From positions 1 to 64,000 of the forward strand of contig JADJCV010000001.1 of assembly GCA_016703025.1 (NCBI GenBank): a stretch of 64,000 nucleotides of DNA, read 5' to 3'. Origin of the DNA: Candidatus Avedoeria danica. Lineage in GTDB: Bacteria > Chloroflexota > Anaerolineae > Epilineales > Epilineaceae. Both the position numbers and the translations under genes were made by a program. Below, piece by piece: positions 46,280-55,550 of the stretch. The notes below the pieces were generated by a model. That model saw only the letters and a program-made list of their open reading frames with translations, was not told the origin of the DNA and did no database searches. Numbering within the stretch: position 1 is the stretch's first letter; each line of letters opens with the position of its first letter.

Positions 46280-48852
46280 ATGACCAAGCTCGTCATTGTT
46301 GAATCGCCGACCAAGGCGCGCACGATTCGCGACTACCTGCCGAACGAATATGTCGTGATGGCCAGCATGGGTCACGTCCGTGACCTGCCGTCGTCGGCCA
46401 GCGAGATCCCGAAGGCGCAGCGCGACGAGCCGTGGGCCCGTTTGGGCGTGAACGTCGACGAGGGGTTCGAACCGCTCTACGTCATCACCGCCAACCGGAA
46501 GGAAACGCACAAGCAGCTCAAGGAGGCACTGGCCAAGGCGGACGAGCTGATCATCGCAACCGACGAGGATCGGGAGGGTGAGAGCATCGGCTGGCACTTG
46601 GTGCAGGTTCTCAAACCCAAGGTGCCGGTCAAGCGGATGGTCTTCCACGAGATCACGCGGCCCGCCATCCAGGGAGGCGCTGGCGCACACGCGCTCCGTC
46701 GACGAGAACGTCGTCCGCGCCCAGGAGACGCGCCGTATCCTCGACCGGCTCGTCGGCTACACGCTCTCGCCGCTCCTGTGGCGGAAGATCGCCGCCAAGC
46801 TGTCGGCCGGCCGCGTGCAGAGCGTTGCGGTGCGCCTGCTGGTCGAGCGCGAGCGTGAGCGTCACGCGTTTCGCAGCGGCAGCTACTGGGACGTCACGGC
46901 CGATGTCGCGACCCGCCCGGGCGGCGAGGCGTTCTCGGCCACGCTCACGAGCATCGACCAGCAGCGTGTGGCCACCGGGAAGGACTTCGACGATACGACC
47001 GGCCGCCTCGCCGCCGATGCCAGCGTCCGACTGCTCTCCGAAGCCGATGCCCGCGCGCTGTGCACCCGCCTGGCGGACGCCACGTGGCAGGTCGGCGCCG
47101 TCGAGACCCGCAGCACCGTCCGCAAGCCCTATCCGCCGTTCACGACGAGCACCCTCCAACAGGAAGCCGGCCGCAAGCTGCGCCTTTCCGCGCGCGAGAC
47201 GATGCGGATCGCCCAGGATCTGTACGAGAACGGGTACATCACGTACCACCGCACGGACTCCGTCAACCTGTCCGAGGAGGCGATCGACGCCGCGCGCAAC
47301 AGGGTGAAGGTGCTGTACGGCGCCGACCACCTGAGCCCGAAGCCCCGCCGCTTCAAGACGCAGGCCAAGGCGGCCCAGGAAGCGCACGAGGCGATCCGGC
47401 CGTCCGGCTCGGAGATGCGGCCGGTGGCCGACCTGCCACTGTCCGGCCGCGAGGCGCAGGTGTACGACCTCATCTGGAAGCGCACCGTGGCCACCCAGAT
47501 GGCCGACGCCGAACTCGAGTTCGTCACCGCCGATGTCAAGGCCGCCGATGCCGTCTTCCGGGCGCGCGGGCGCCGCGTCGTCTTCGCCGGCTTCTTCCGG
47601 GCATACGTCGAGGGTCGGACGACCCCGATGCGGCGATCGAGGATCGCGACGCGCCGCTGCCCAAGCTGACAACCGGCGACGATCTCGACCTCAAAGACCT
47701 CTCGCCGGGTGGCCACGAAACGCAGCCGCCGGGTCGATTCACCGAGGCGGCGCTCGTCAAGGCGCTCGAGGCCGCCGGCGTCGGACGGCCGAGCACGTAC
47801 GCCACGATCCTCGGCACGATCCAGGACCGCGGCTACGTCCGCAAGTCCGGCACGACGCTCCCTGCCGACGTTCACCGCCTTCGCCGTCACCGGGCTGCTC
47901 GAAACCGACTTCCAAACAGCTCGTCGACCTCGGGTTCACCGCCGAGATGGAGGAGGACCTCGACCGCATCGCGGCCGGCGAGGTGGATTGGCAGGAATAC
48001 CTCTCGCGCTTCTACAAAGGCGAGGCGGGCCTGGCCGCCCAGGTCGAGGCCGCGCAAGGCCGGATCGACCCGCGGCGTGCCAGCACCGTCCAACTGGGCG
48101 ACATCGCGGTGCGCATCGGCCGCTACGGCCCATTCGTCGAGATCGGCGAGGGCGAAGGGCGCACGACGGTGGCGCTTCCGGAGGACATGGCGCCGGGCGA
48201 TCTCTCGCAGGCCGTGCTCGACGCGCTCGTCGTCAAGGGCGGCGAGGGACCGTCAAGCCTCGGCGACGATCCGGAGACCGGCCTGTCGGTCTTCCTGCGC
48301 GACGGCCCGTACGGCCCATACGTCCAGCTCGGCGATGCCGATGGCGAGAAGCCGAAGCGGGTCAGCCTGCCGAAGGGATTGGCCGCCGCCGACGTCGACC
48401 TCGCCACCGCTCTTGCGCTGCTGGCGCTGCCGCGCGCCCTCGGCGACCATCCCGAGACCGGCAAGCCGGTGCGCGCCGGCGTCGGCCGCTTCGGTCCGTA
48501 CGTCGTCCACGAGACGACATTCGCCAGCCTCAAGCCGACGGACGACGTCCTGACGGTCGAACTCGATCGCGCGCTGCAGCTCTTGACGGAGAAGGAGTCG
48601 CGCGGCCCGGGGCGATCCGGCGCCGCCACCGTGCTGCGGGAGCTCGGCCCGCATCCCGAAACCGGCGAGCCGCTCCAGATCCTGGACGGCCGCTATGGCC
48701 CGTACGTGAAGTACCAGCGCACGAACGCGTCCCTCCCCAAGGACGCCGACGTCGCGGCCGTCACGATGGACGAGGTGTTGGCGCTGCTCGCCGCCAAGGG
48801 CAGCGCGCCAAAGGCGAAGCGGCGGACGACAACGAGGCGGAAGGCGGGGTAG
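46280..48852 (+). CDS. topA: DNA topoisomerase I (type IA), four frame shifts
   Basis: About 857 codons from ATG 46280. The Toprim domain opens MTKLVIVESPTKARTIRDYL and holds the DxDxE metal site as IIATDEDREGESIGW. The catalytic Tyr is in ENGYITYHRTDSVNLSEEAI, and STLQQEAGRKLRLSARETM lies in the gate domain. The C-terminus lacks zinc-finger cysteines and instead has four topoisomerase C-terminal repeats (RIGRYGPFVEIGEGE; LRDGPYGPYVQLGD; GVGRFGPYVVHE; ILDGRYGPYVKYQ). One-base shifts at about 46674 (extra G), 47615 (lost G), 47867 (extra C) and 47912 (extra C) all sit at homopolymers. The enzyme relaxes negative supercoils and is normally essential. Confidence 0.95.
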
Positions 48853-48886
48853 GGCGCCGGATGTCGCATCGTAGACGCATGTCGAG

Positions 48887-48928
48887 TGCCCTGTAGAGGC
48901 CGGCACGGGGACCCGCCCCTACAGGGCA
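48887..48928. repeat. Short inverted repeat overlapping a stop codon
   Basis: TGCCCTGTAGAGGC (48887-48900) and GCCCCTACAGGGCA (48915-48928) are inverted with one mismatch around a 14-base loop. The right arm includes the stop codon (48919-48921) of the ferredoxin gene. It may terminate both topA and the pyrimidine cluster. Confidence 0.7.
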
Positions 48929-49336
48929 TCCGGGTTCGGGACGGGGGCGGCATTCGTGTTCGGGGCGTCGTCGTCGCCCGGCCGCGCCACCCACTCCGCC
49001 GCCGGCGTGATCGTCTCATCCGGCTTCGGGCCGGCGTCGTCCAGATCGCTGCCGGTCAGCCTCATCAGCGGTCGGACCGTCATGTCGTCCTCCACCAGGG
49101 TCTGGCACGACAGGTCGAACTCGCCCAGTTGGCCGTTGGCGGTGAGCCGTTCGAAGGCGGCGCGGGTCATCACCGCGGGGCGCCCGTCGATGATGTCGAC
49201 GCGGCATGTCGTGCACTTTCGCCCAGCCGCCGCAGCGGTGGAGGATGTCGGCGCCGCTGTCCATAACGGCACGAACCAATCGCGTGCCGGCGGGTACCTC
49301 GTACGTTCCGTGACCGATGATCGTCAGCTTGGGCAT
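48919..49336 (-). CDS. 2Fe-2S ferredoxin-type protein, frame-shifted
   Basis: About 139 codons from ATG 49336. It reads MPKLTIIGHGTYEVPAGTRL, VRAVMDSGADILHRCGG, then after a one-base shift near 49213 AKCTTCRVDIIDGRPAVMT, and ends in a region with LGEFDLSCQTLVEDDMTVRP. The four cysteines fit a plant-type 2Fe-2S cluster (C-x5-C-x2-C ... C). The C-terminal 40 residues are an acidic, proline-rich tail. It is the last gene of the pyrimidine cluster, 32 bases after pyrE. An electron-transfer role is clear; a link to dihydroorotate oxidation is only suggested by position. Confidence 0.82.
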
Positions 49337-49368
49337 GCCGTTGATGGCTCCAGGGTCGTGCGTCGCGA

Positions 49369-50016
49369 TCAGGCGACGGGTCGATCGGCCGCCAGATAGC
49401 GGTCGATGGCGGCGCGTTCTTCGGGCGAGATCCGGCCGTGCTCGGCGAGGGCGGCCGCGATCTCGGGCAGCGTGAACGCGGCGTGCAGACGGAACCCGGC
49501 CGCCGCCAGGTCGGTGGCGTCGGCGCCACGGCGGTCGATGAGGACGACGATGTCGCGCACGATCAGCCCGGCCTCGGCCAGCGGGGCGATCGCCTCGATC
49601 TTGGAGAGGCCGCTCGAGACGAGGTCGTCCACGACGACGGCGGTCTCACCCGCGGCGAAGGCGCCCTCGATCACGCGGCCGCGGCCGTACGCCTTGACCT
49701 CCTTGCGCGGGAAGATCAGCGGCCGGTTCAACCGCAGGCTGACGGCGGCGCCGATCGGAAGGCCGGCGTACGGGATCGCGGCGATGCGGTCATACGTGAG
49801 CGGCGCAAGAAGGGCGGCGTAGTGCTCGGCTGCGGCGGCGAGGACGCAGGCGTCGCTGACGAGCAGGCGCAGGTCGCAGTACACCGGCGACGACGCCCCA
49901 CTCTTGAGCGTGAACGTACCGAACTGGACGGCGCCGATCCGGTGCAGCTGTTCGGCCAGCGCGGCGCAGTCGCCGGGCGTCGCAGCCTCCTCGGCCAAGT
50001 GGCGGGGGTCGATCAT
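49369..50016 (-). CDS. pyrE: Orotate phosphoribosyltransferase
   Basis: An intact 215-residue protein starting at ATG 50016. It has FGTFTLKSGASSPVYCDLRL at the N-terminus, IAAIPYAGLPIGAAVSLRLN, PRKEVKAYGRGRVIEGAFAA (flexible catalytic loop with Lys) and the PRPP-binding loop AVVVDDLVSSGLSKIEAIA. It makes OMP from orotate and PRPP in the cytoplasm. It lies after pyrF in the pyr cluster and feeds it with OMP. The C-terminal RISPEERAAIDRYLAADRPV matches the family. Confidence 0.95.
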   Translation of the reverse strand: MIDPRHLAEEAATPGDCAALAEQLHRIGAVQFGTFTLKSGASSPVYCDLRLLVSDACVLAAAAEHYAALLAPLTYDRIAAIPYAGLPIGAAVSLRLNRPLIFPRKEVKAYGRGRVIEGAFAAGETAVVVDDLVSSGLSKIEAIAPLAEAGLIVRDIVVLIDRRGADATDLAAAGFRLHAAFTLPEIAAALAEHGRISPEERAAIDRYLAADRPVA

Positions 50017-50145
50017 CGGGCCTCCGGGGCGCGGTGGGTGCGGTCGATCCGCACGATGCGGTCAGTTCGCCCGATCCGGGCGGGATGGGCGGGACGGGCG
50101 GTTCGGACGGTGCGGCGGGTCAACGATGGCGTTCCCGCGACGCGT

Positions 50146-50958
50146 TCAGCGCGTCGCGGGGGCGGCGGGCGGCATGCCGGGGTCATCGGCGTACAGGATC
50201 TCGCGCGAGCTGTTGACGATCAGGCCGCGCCCGCCGCCGTCGAGCCCCGCCGCCAGCGCCGCATCCACATCGCCGCCCTGTGCGCCGACGCCGGGCACGA
50301 GGATCGGCAGCCGCGGGGCGATCTCGCGCACCGCTTCGAGCGCCGCCGGGTACGTGGCGCCGACGACGAGGCCGGCGTTGTCGGCCACGTTCCAATCGGC
50401 GGCGACACGGGCCGCGACGTGGTGGTAGAGCGGGCGGCCATCCACGGGCAGCGTCTGGAAGTCCGTGGCGCCGGGGTTGGAGGTGTGGCAGAGGACGAAC
50501 GCGCCGTGCGCGGCATCGGCCAGAAACGGTGCGACGCTGTCGCCCCCAAGGTAGGGGTTGACGGTGAGCGCGTCGGCGCCGATCGTCTCGAACGCGGCGC
50601 GCGCATAGGCCACCGCCGTCGGACCGATGTCACCCCGCTTGGCGTCCAGGATCACGATCCGCGCGCCGCCGATGTGGCGGACGACGGTCTCGAGCGCCTG
50701 CCAACCGGCCGCGCCGAGCTGCTCGAAGAACGCGCTGTTCGGCTTGTACGCCACCGCGGCGTCGATCGTCGCGTCGACGATGCGGCGGCAGAAGTCGGCG
50801 ATCGGCTCCTCGAGACGGTCGAGGCGCGGGTCGAGGCCGACGCACAGCACCGAGCCGTCGCGGTCGATCGCGTCCGCGAGGCGCTTGTTGAACGCCGGCG
50901 GGGGCGGGGCGGTCGTCGACGCGGCCGCGGCGGGCATGTCCGACGGGTGAGACTTCAT
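50146..50958 (-). CDS. pyrF: Orotidine 5'-phosphate decarboxylase
   Basis: A 270-residue protein starting at ATG 50958, two bases after the pyrB stop. It contains FNKRLADAIDRDGSVLCVGL, DPRLDRLEEPIADFCRRIVD, AYKPNSAFFEQLGAAGWQAL and the type 2 OMPDC hallmark VILDAKRGDIGPTAVAYARA (Asp-Lys catalytic pair), then ALTVNPYLGGDSVAPFLAD and ILVPGVGAQGGDVDAALAAG. It converts OMP to UMP. This larger type 2 form is typical of Chloroflexota, Actinobacteria and some others. The frame is intact. Confidence 0.95.
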   Translation of the reverse strand: MKSHPSDMPAAAASTTAPPPPAFNKRLADAIDRDGSVLCVGLDPRLDRLEEPIADFCRRIVDATIDAAVAYKPNSAFFEQLGAAGWQALETVVRHIGGARIVILDAKRGDIGPTAVAYARAAFETIGADALTVNPYLGGDSVAPFLADAAHGAFVLCHTSNPGATDFQTLPVDGRPLYHHVAARVAADWNVADNAGLVVGATYPAALEAVREIAPRLPILVPGVGAQGGDVDAALAAGLDGGGRGLIVNSSREILYADDPGMPPAAPATR

Positions 50959-50960
50959 CG

Positions 50961-51926
50961 TCACGCCTTGCCGAGCACGGCGGCCAGCAGCGCCATCCGG
51001 ATGAACATCCCGTTCTCCATCTGTCGGAAGTACGCCGCCCGCGGGTCGGTGTCGACGGCGTCGCTGATCTCGCCGACGCGCGGGAGGGGGTGCATGACGA
51101 CCATCCGCGACTTGGCATCGCGCATGAGCTCGGGCGTGATGTTGTAGAAGCCCTTGGCCTCGTCGTACTGCGCCAGATCTGTGAAGCGCTCCTTCTGGAC
51201 CCGCGTCACGTAGAGCACGTCGACGTCGCCGATGACGTCCGCCACGCTGTAGGTCTCGCGGACCGGCAGGCCGGCGTCGCGGACGGCGTTCATCAGGTCG
51301 AGCGGCAGCCGCAGGATCTCGGGGCTGACGAAGGTCAGCTTCACGTCGTACTGCAGCAGCAGCCGTGTGAGGGAGTGGACGGTCCGGCCGAAGCGCAGGT
51401 CGCCGACCATGGCGATGTGGAGGCCGTCGAGCGTGCCGAGTTCGTTGTGGATCGTGTAGAGGTCCAGCAGCGCCTGCGTCGGGTGCTCGCCTGCGCCGTC
51501 GCCGGCGTTGATCACGGGCTTGGAGGCCGCCTCGGCCGCGACGCGCGCGCTCCCGACCTCGGGGTGGCGCAGCACGATGGCGTCCGAGTACTGCTCGACG
51601 GTTCGGATCGTGTCCGGCAGGCTCTCGCCCTTGGCGACGCTCGAGTACTGCACGCCTTGTGTGATCGGGATCACGCTGCCGCCCAAGCGCTCCATGGCGG
51701 CGATGAAGCTGGCGCTCGTGCGGGTGCTGGGCTCGTAGAACAGGCACGTCAGGACGTGGTGGCGCAGCAGATCGCATCCGCCGGACGCCCGGACGGTCGA
51801 TCGCATCTCGTCGGTGAGCGCGAAGATGGCGCCGAGCATGTCCGTGTTGAACTGGTTGACGGACAGGATGTCCTGATGGGCCAGGCCGTGGCCGGCGGCG
51901 GAGGCTCGATTGGCACCGTGGGTCAT
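50961..51926 (-). CDS. pyrB: Aspartate carbamoyltransferase catalytic subunit
   Basis: A 321-residue protein. ATG 51926 is chosen for its AGGAG site; the frame is open further upstream but through a palindromic repeat. It has LTCLFYEPSTRTSASFIAAM (carbamoyl-phosphate loop), NAGDGAGEHPTQALLDLYTI, MVGDLRFGRTVHSLTRLLLQ and VVMHPLPRVGEISDAVDTDP. It makes carbamoyl-aspartate. No regulatory subunit pyrI is next to it, so it is probably of the unregulated or PyrC-associated type. Confidence 0.95.
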   Translation of the reverse strand: MTHGANRASAAGHGLAHQDILSVNQFNTDMLGAIFALTDEMRSTVRASGGCDLLRHHVLTCLFYEPSTRTSASFIAAMERLGGSVIPITQGVQYSSVAKGESLPDTIRTVEQYSDAIVLRHPEVGSARVAAEAASKPVINAGDGAGEHPTQALLDLYTIHNELGTLDGLHIAMVGDLRFGRTVHSLTRLLLQYDVKLTFVSPEILRLPLDLMNAVRDAGLPVRETYSVADVIGDVDVLYVTRVQKERFTDLAQYDEAKGFYNITPELMRDAKSRMVVMHPLPRVGEISDAVDTDPRAAYFRQMENGMFIRMALLAAVLGKA

Positions 51927-51995
51927 CGACCACTCCTGGGTGTGTGATGATTCTCGGCGGCACGGCGACCGTGTCCGCTCGTCGCGAATCCCGTT

Positions 51996-52090
51996 GGTAG
52001 GGACACGGCATGCCGTGCCCATCGCCCGAATTGTGGCCGCGAAGGGCACGTGTTGCCGATCGAATGGGCACGGCATGCCGTGCCCCTACC
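51996..52090. repeat. Inverted repeat with internal 20-base palindromes (MITE/REP-like)
   Basis: The left arm, 51996-52022, and right arm, 52064-52090, are 27 bases with one mismatch. Each contains a copy of GGCACGGCATGCCGTGCC or a one-base variant, itself palindromic. The spacer is 41 bases and no gene is present. The element lies between pyrC and pyrB and could fold into a cruciform or a transcription attenuator. Confidence 0.8.
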
Positions 52091-52119
52091 GGGCGCGGTC
52101 GCGATGCCGTTGGATAGCG

Positions 52120-53198
52120 TCATCGTGCGACCGCCGCGGCGTCGAACGTCAGGACCCGCCCTGTGCCAGCCGCCCCCACCAACCGCCCCTCATCCCACAC
52201 CGTCGCCCCGCGCAGCGTCGTGCGGACGACGCGGCCGCGGACGCGCGTGCCGGCGAACGGCGACCAGTCGGGCTTCGTCTGCCAGCCGCGTTCGGGCAGC
52301 GGCCACCCGGTCCGATCTCGACCTCGACGGTGCTCTCGGTCGGCGTCGCAATTCCGAAGAGGGCGGCCGGCGTTGTGCTTGCGAGGTCGACGAGGCGTTC
52401 GAGCGTCAGGCGCCCGTCGTCGACGGCGCTGAGCAAGAGCGGCAGCGTCGTCTCGAGGCCGGGCACGCCGGGCGGCGGGGTCGGCGACGCCTTCTCGGTC
52501 AGCGTGTGCGGGGCGTGGTCGGTGGCGATGCAGTCGACGGCGTCGAGGTGGGCCCAGAGCGCCGCGACGTCGGCCGGCGTGCCGAGGCGCGGGCGCATGT
52601 CGCCGAGCGCGCCGAGGCGGTCGAGGTCATCCGTGGACAGGAACAGGTGGTGCGGGGCGACCTCGCACGTCACGCGCAGGCCGGCGTTCTTGGCGGCGGC
52701 GATGAGCCGGATCTCCTCGGCGCGGCTGACATGGGCGATGTGGACCCACTGGCCGTGGACACGCCCGAGGCCGATCGCCGTCGCCACGTTCAGGTCCTCG
52801 GCGTGCAGGACGATCGGGCGGCCATGCGGCCACGCTTCGAAGTGCGGGCGGAGGGCGGCGAGCGTCTCGATCCGCAGTTGGCCGAACGTGTCGTTCAGAT
52901 AGACCTTGAGCCCGCACGCCCGATCGGCCGCCGCGGCCGCGTCGTTCGCGTTCCCGTCCGCGGCGCCGAGGTACAGCCCGACGTCACACAGTGCTTCCGT
53001 CGCCACATAGGCCAACGCGGCGTCGAGCCCGCTGCCGTCGGTGATCGGGGGCTGGGTGTTGGGCATGCCAAGGACGGCGGTGACCCCGCCTGCCAACGCG
53101 GCGGCCGTCCCGGTCCGAATCGTTTCCTTGTGCGCGCCGCCCGGATGCCGTAGATGGACGTGCACGTCGACAAGGCCCGGCAGGATGTGGGTCGACAT
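52120..53198 (-). CDS. pyrC: Dihydroorotase, one frame shift
   Basis: About 359 codons from ATG 53198. The first metal motif is PGLVDVHVHLRHPGGAHKET, followed by GGVTAVLGMPNTQPPITDGS. Further metal ligands are in ACGLKVYLNDTFGQL, WVHIAHVSRAEEIRLIAA, VTCEVAPHHLFLSTDDLDRL and CIATDHAPHTLTEKASPTPP (final Asp). A shift near 52308 (one G lost) splits the C-terminal 60 residues (WPLPERGWQTKPDWSPFAGT). The usual N-terminal strand before PGLVDVHVH is very short. It makes dihydroorotate from carbamoyl-aspartate and is the first gene of the pyr cluster. Confidence 0.92.
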
Positions 53199-53348
53199 CA
53201 GCCCCCCAAAGGGCGTTAGGACGGGCACCAGCCGGGGGGCGATGATATCACGGCGAGGGGCTGGCGGCCATGCGGGGCAGGCCCGGTGCGTTGTCGCGGT
53301 CCGAACGGCCGTGCGAACATCCTCCCCAACCCCTCTCCTGCCCGATGC

Positions 53349-53363
53349 TATACTCGCCCCGTG
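53349..53363 (+). promoter_or_regulatory. -10 box adjoining a GTG start (possible leaderless transcript)
   Basis: TATACT at 53349-53354 is followed seven bases on by the GTG (53361) of the LysM-M23 gene. A transcript starting at the usual distance would begin at or next to the start codon. No Shine-Dalgarno sequence is present. Confidence 0.55.
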
Positions 53364-55022
53364 CTCGACCCAGCCCCACCCCGCCGTCCGTCCACCCCGC
53401 TCACCGTCCCCCTCGTCCCGACCCTCGTCGTCGCGGTCTTCATCGTCGTCGGGGCCGTGGCGCTGCGGCGGACGATGGGGTCGACGCCCGCCGGCACATC
53501 GTCCGGCGCGGACGCCGATGCCGCCGTGGGCGCCGACACCCTCGACCGCGCGAGCCGCGGCGCCGCACACGACGGCGACGCCGGGCCGACGCAGGCAGCG
53601 GCCACGACGTCGTACACCGTTGCCCCGGGGGACACGCTCTCGCTGATCGCGGCGCGCTTCGGCACGTCCGTTGCGTCGATCATGTCGCTCAACGGCATCT
53701 CCAATCCCGACGCGCTCGTGGCCGGCCAGGAACTGACGGTGCAGGCGCCGGTGCAGGGCGAAGGGCCGGACATTCCGGTCCTGCCCGATGCCGAGCTCGT
53801 GTACGGCCCGGCCTACGCCGGCTTCGACGTCGCCGCGTGGGTGGCGGCGCGCGGCGGGGCGCTGGCGACGTGGAGCGAGGAGGTGAACGGCGAGGCGCTC
53901 AGCGGGCCGGAGATCGTCGCGCGCGTCGTCGAGGAGTTCTCCGTCGGCCCGCGGGCGCTCCTCGCCGTCGTCGAGGCCAAGAGCGGCATCGTGTCGGGCG
54001 CGGCGCGGTCCGCCGAGGCGGCGGAGTACCCGGCCGGGCTCGTCGATCCGGTGCGGCATGGGCTGTGGCTGCAGCTGAACTGGCTGGCGGACCGGTTGAA
54101 CGGCGGGTACTACGACCAGGCGACGCGCGGCTCGCCGGTGCTCACGTTCGGCGACGGCGTTCGGCTGACGGCCCATCCGGCGCTGAACGCGGGCTCGGTG
54201 GCGGTGCAGCGCGTCCTCGGCCTGCAGTCGACGCCGGATGCGCTGCCGGGTGACATTGCGGGGGTGCTGGCGGCGTACGAGGCGCTGTTCGGGGCGGTGC
54301 CGGCGACGGAGAGGACAGATAGGACCGATGGGTCTGAGGGGTCTGAAGGGGCCCGGGGGACCTCAGGGACCGATACCGCCTCGCGCACCGCGACCGCACG
54401 CACGGACGGCACCCGCGGCCGCGATCGCAGCGCCGGCCTCCGCCGCGCCTTCCCGCCGCTCACGCTGCCCTTCGCCCGCGGCGAGACGTGGTGGCTGACG
54501 GGCGGACCGCACGGCGGGTGGGGGGACGGCAGCGCGTGGGCGGCCATCGACTTCGTGCCGGACGAGGAGCCGACGGGCTGCGCGACATCCGCGGCGTGGG
54601 TGACGGCGGCGGCGGACGGTGTCGTGGTGCCGGGCGGCACGGGTCAGGTGATCCTGGATCTCGACGGCGGCGGCGCCGATGGCCAAGGTCCGGCCGACGG
54701 CGACCGGCGCACCGGCCCGGTCCTGTTCCATCTGCACCTGGCCGCCGAGGGCCGCGTCGCCGCCGGCAGCCGCGTCCGCGCCGGGGACCGACTCGGCCAC
54801 CCGAGCTGCGAGGGCGGGTTCTCGAACGCGACCCACGTCCACATCGCCCGCCTCTACGACGGCGAGTGGTTGGCCGCGGCCGGCACGGCGCCGTTCGACC
54901 TCGGCGGCTGGACGGCGTACGGCAGCCCGCGCGTGTATGACGGCGGGCTGAAGCGCGCGGACGGCGAGGACCGCGCGGCGTGCGAGTGCCGCTCGGTGGG
55001 GGGCAACGATGTCCGGTGGTGA
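53361..55022 (+). CDS. LysM and M23-like peptidase-domain cell-wall protein
   Basis: A 553-residue protein starting at GTG 53361. One N-terminal helix (PLVPTLVVAVFIVVGAVAL) precedes a LysM domain (TTSYTVAPGDTLSLIAARFG, NPDALVAGQELTVQAP). A central all-alpha region follows (EIVARVVEEFSVGPRALLAV; HGLWLQLNWLADRLNGGYYD). The C-terminal M23-like domain has GPHGGWGDGSAWAAIDFVPD, VLFHLHLAAEGRV, LGHPSCEGGFSNATHVHIAR. The His of the HxxxD motif is replaced by Trp (WAAID), while the final HVH is kept; His in GGPHGGW may stand in for it. Activity is therefore uncertain. The low-complexity tract near 54300-54420 (RTDRTDGSEGSEGARG) is a spacer. It probably acts in the cell wall. The frame is intact. Confidence 0.82.
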   Translation: MLDPAPPRRPSTPLTVPLVPTLVVAVFIVVGAVALRRTMGSTPAGTSSGADADAAVGADTLDRASRGAAHDGDAGPTQAAATTSYTVAPGDTLSLIAARFGTSVASIMSLNGISNPDALVAGQELTVQAPVQGEGPDIPVLPDAELVYGPAYAGFDVAAWVAARGGALATWSEEVNGEALSGPEIVARVVEEFSVGPRALLAVVEAKSGIVSGAARSAEAAEYPAGLVDPVRHGLWLQLNWLADRLNGGYYDQATRGSPVLTFGDGVRLTAHPALNAGSVAVQRVLGLQSTPDALPGDIAGVLAAYEALFGAVPATERTDRTDGSEGSEGARGTSGTDTASRTATARTDGTRGRDRSAGLRRAFPPLTLPFARGETWWLTGGPHGGWGDGSAWAAIDFVPDEEPTGCATSAAWVTAAADGVVVPGGTGQVILDLDGGGADGQGPADGDRRTGPVLFHLHLAAEGRVAAGSRVRAGDRLGHPSCEGGFSNATHVHIARLYDGEWLAAAGTAPFDLGGWTAYGSPRVYDGGLKRADGEDRAACECRSVGGNDVRW

Positions 55023-55548
55023 GCCGGTTGACAGGCCGGTGGCCGAAGTCGCCGCCGCCGCCGACCCCGCCGCTGTGGCCGACTGGCACGCCCGACTGCG
55101 GGGCGCCCTCCAGGATCTGGCCGACCGGCCCAACGACCGTCACGCCGAGCTGCGCCGCGTCCAGGCAACCCTTGCCCTCGGCCAACCCGGTGCGGCGCTG
55201 GCGATCCTGCGGCGCTACCTCCACGCCGTCCCCGACGACGCCCGCGCGCTGGACCTGCTGGCCGCGGCGCAGCTCCTCCTCGGCCGCCCCCGCCCGGCGC
55301 TCGTCGCGGCCGACCTGGCGATCGCGGCCGACCCGACGTACACGATCGCCCGCTACAACCGCGCCTGCGCCCGCGCCCGCCTCGGCGACGTCGATGGTGC
55401 GCTGGCCGATCTGGCCGTGTTGGTCGAAGTGATGCCTGACGTCGTGGTGGGTGCGGTGACCGATCCCGACCTGGCGACGCTGCGATCCGACCCGCGGCTG
55501 GCGGCGCTGGTCGACGTCGCGACGGCCGGCGTGACGGCGCCGGGCTAG
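55009..55548 (+). CDS. TPR-repeat protein
   Basis: A 179-residue protein starting at ATG 55009, overlapping the LysM-M23 gene by 14 bases. Three tetratricopeptide-like helical pairs are visible (LRRVQATLALGQPGAALAIL; LDLLAAAQLLLGRPRPALVA; RYNRACARARLGDVDGALAD), then a C-terminal VTDPDLATLRSDPRLAALVD, the phrase that often ends such TPR proteins. It has no signal or membrane helix. The function is protein-protein contact; the partner is unknown. Confidence 0.8.
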   Translation: MSGGEPVDRPVAEVAAAADPAAVADWHARLRGALQDLADRPNDRHAELRRVQATLALGQPGAALAILRRYLHAVPDDARALDLLAAAQLLLGRPRPALVAADLAIAADPTYTIARYNRACARARLGDVDGALADLAVLVEVMPDVVVGAVTDPDLATLRSDPRLAALVDVATAGVTAPG

Positions 55549-55550
55549 CG

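Noticed and set aside
49438..51147. 569-residue plus-strand frame
   Set aside because: Antisense of pyrE, pyrF and pyrB, whose products are certain.
52149..54176. 675-residue minus-strand frame covering pyrC and more
   Set aside because: Only the part from 53198 down is pyrC; the N-terminal 320 residues are antisense to the LysM-M23 gene.
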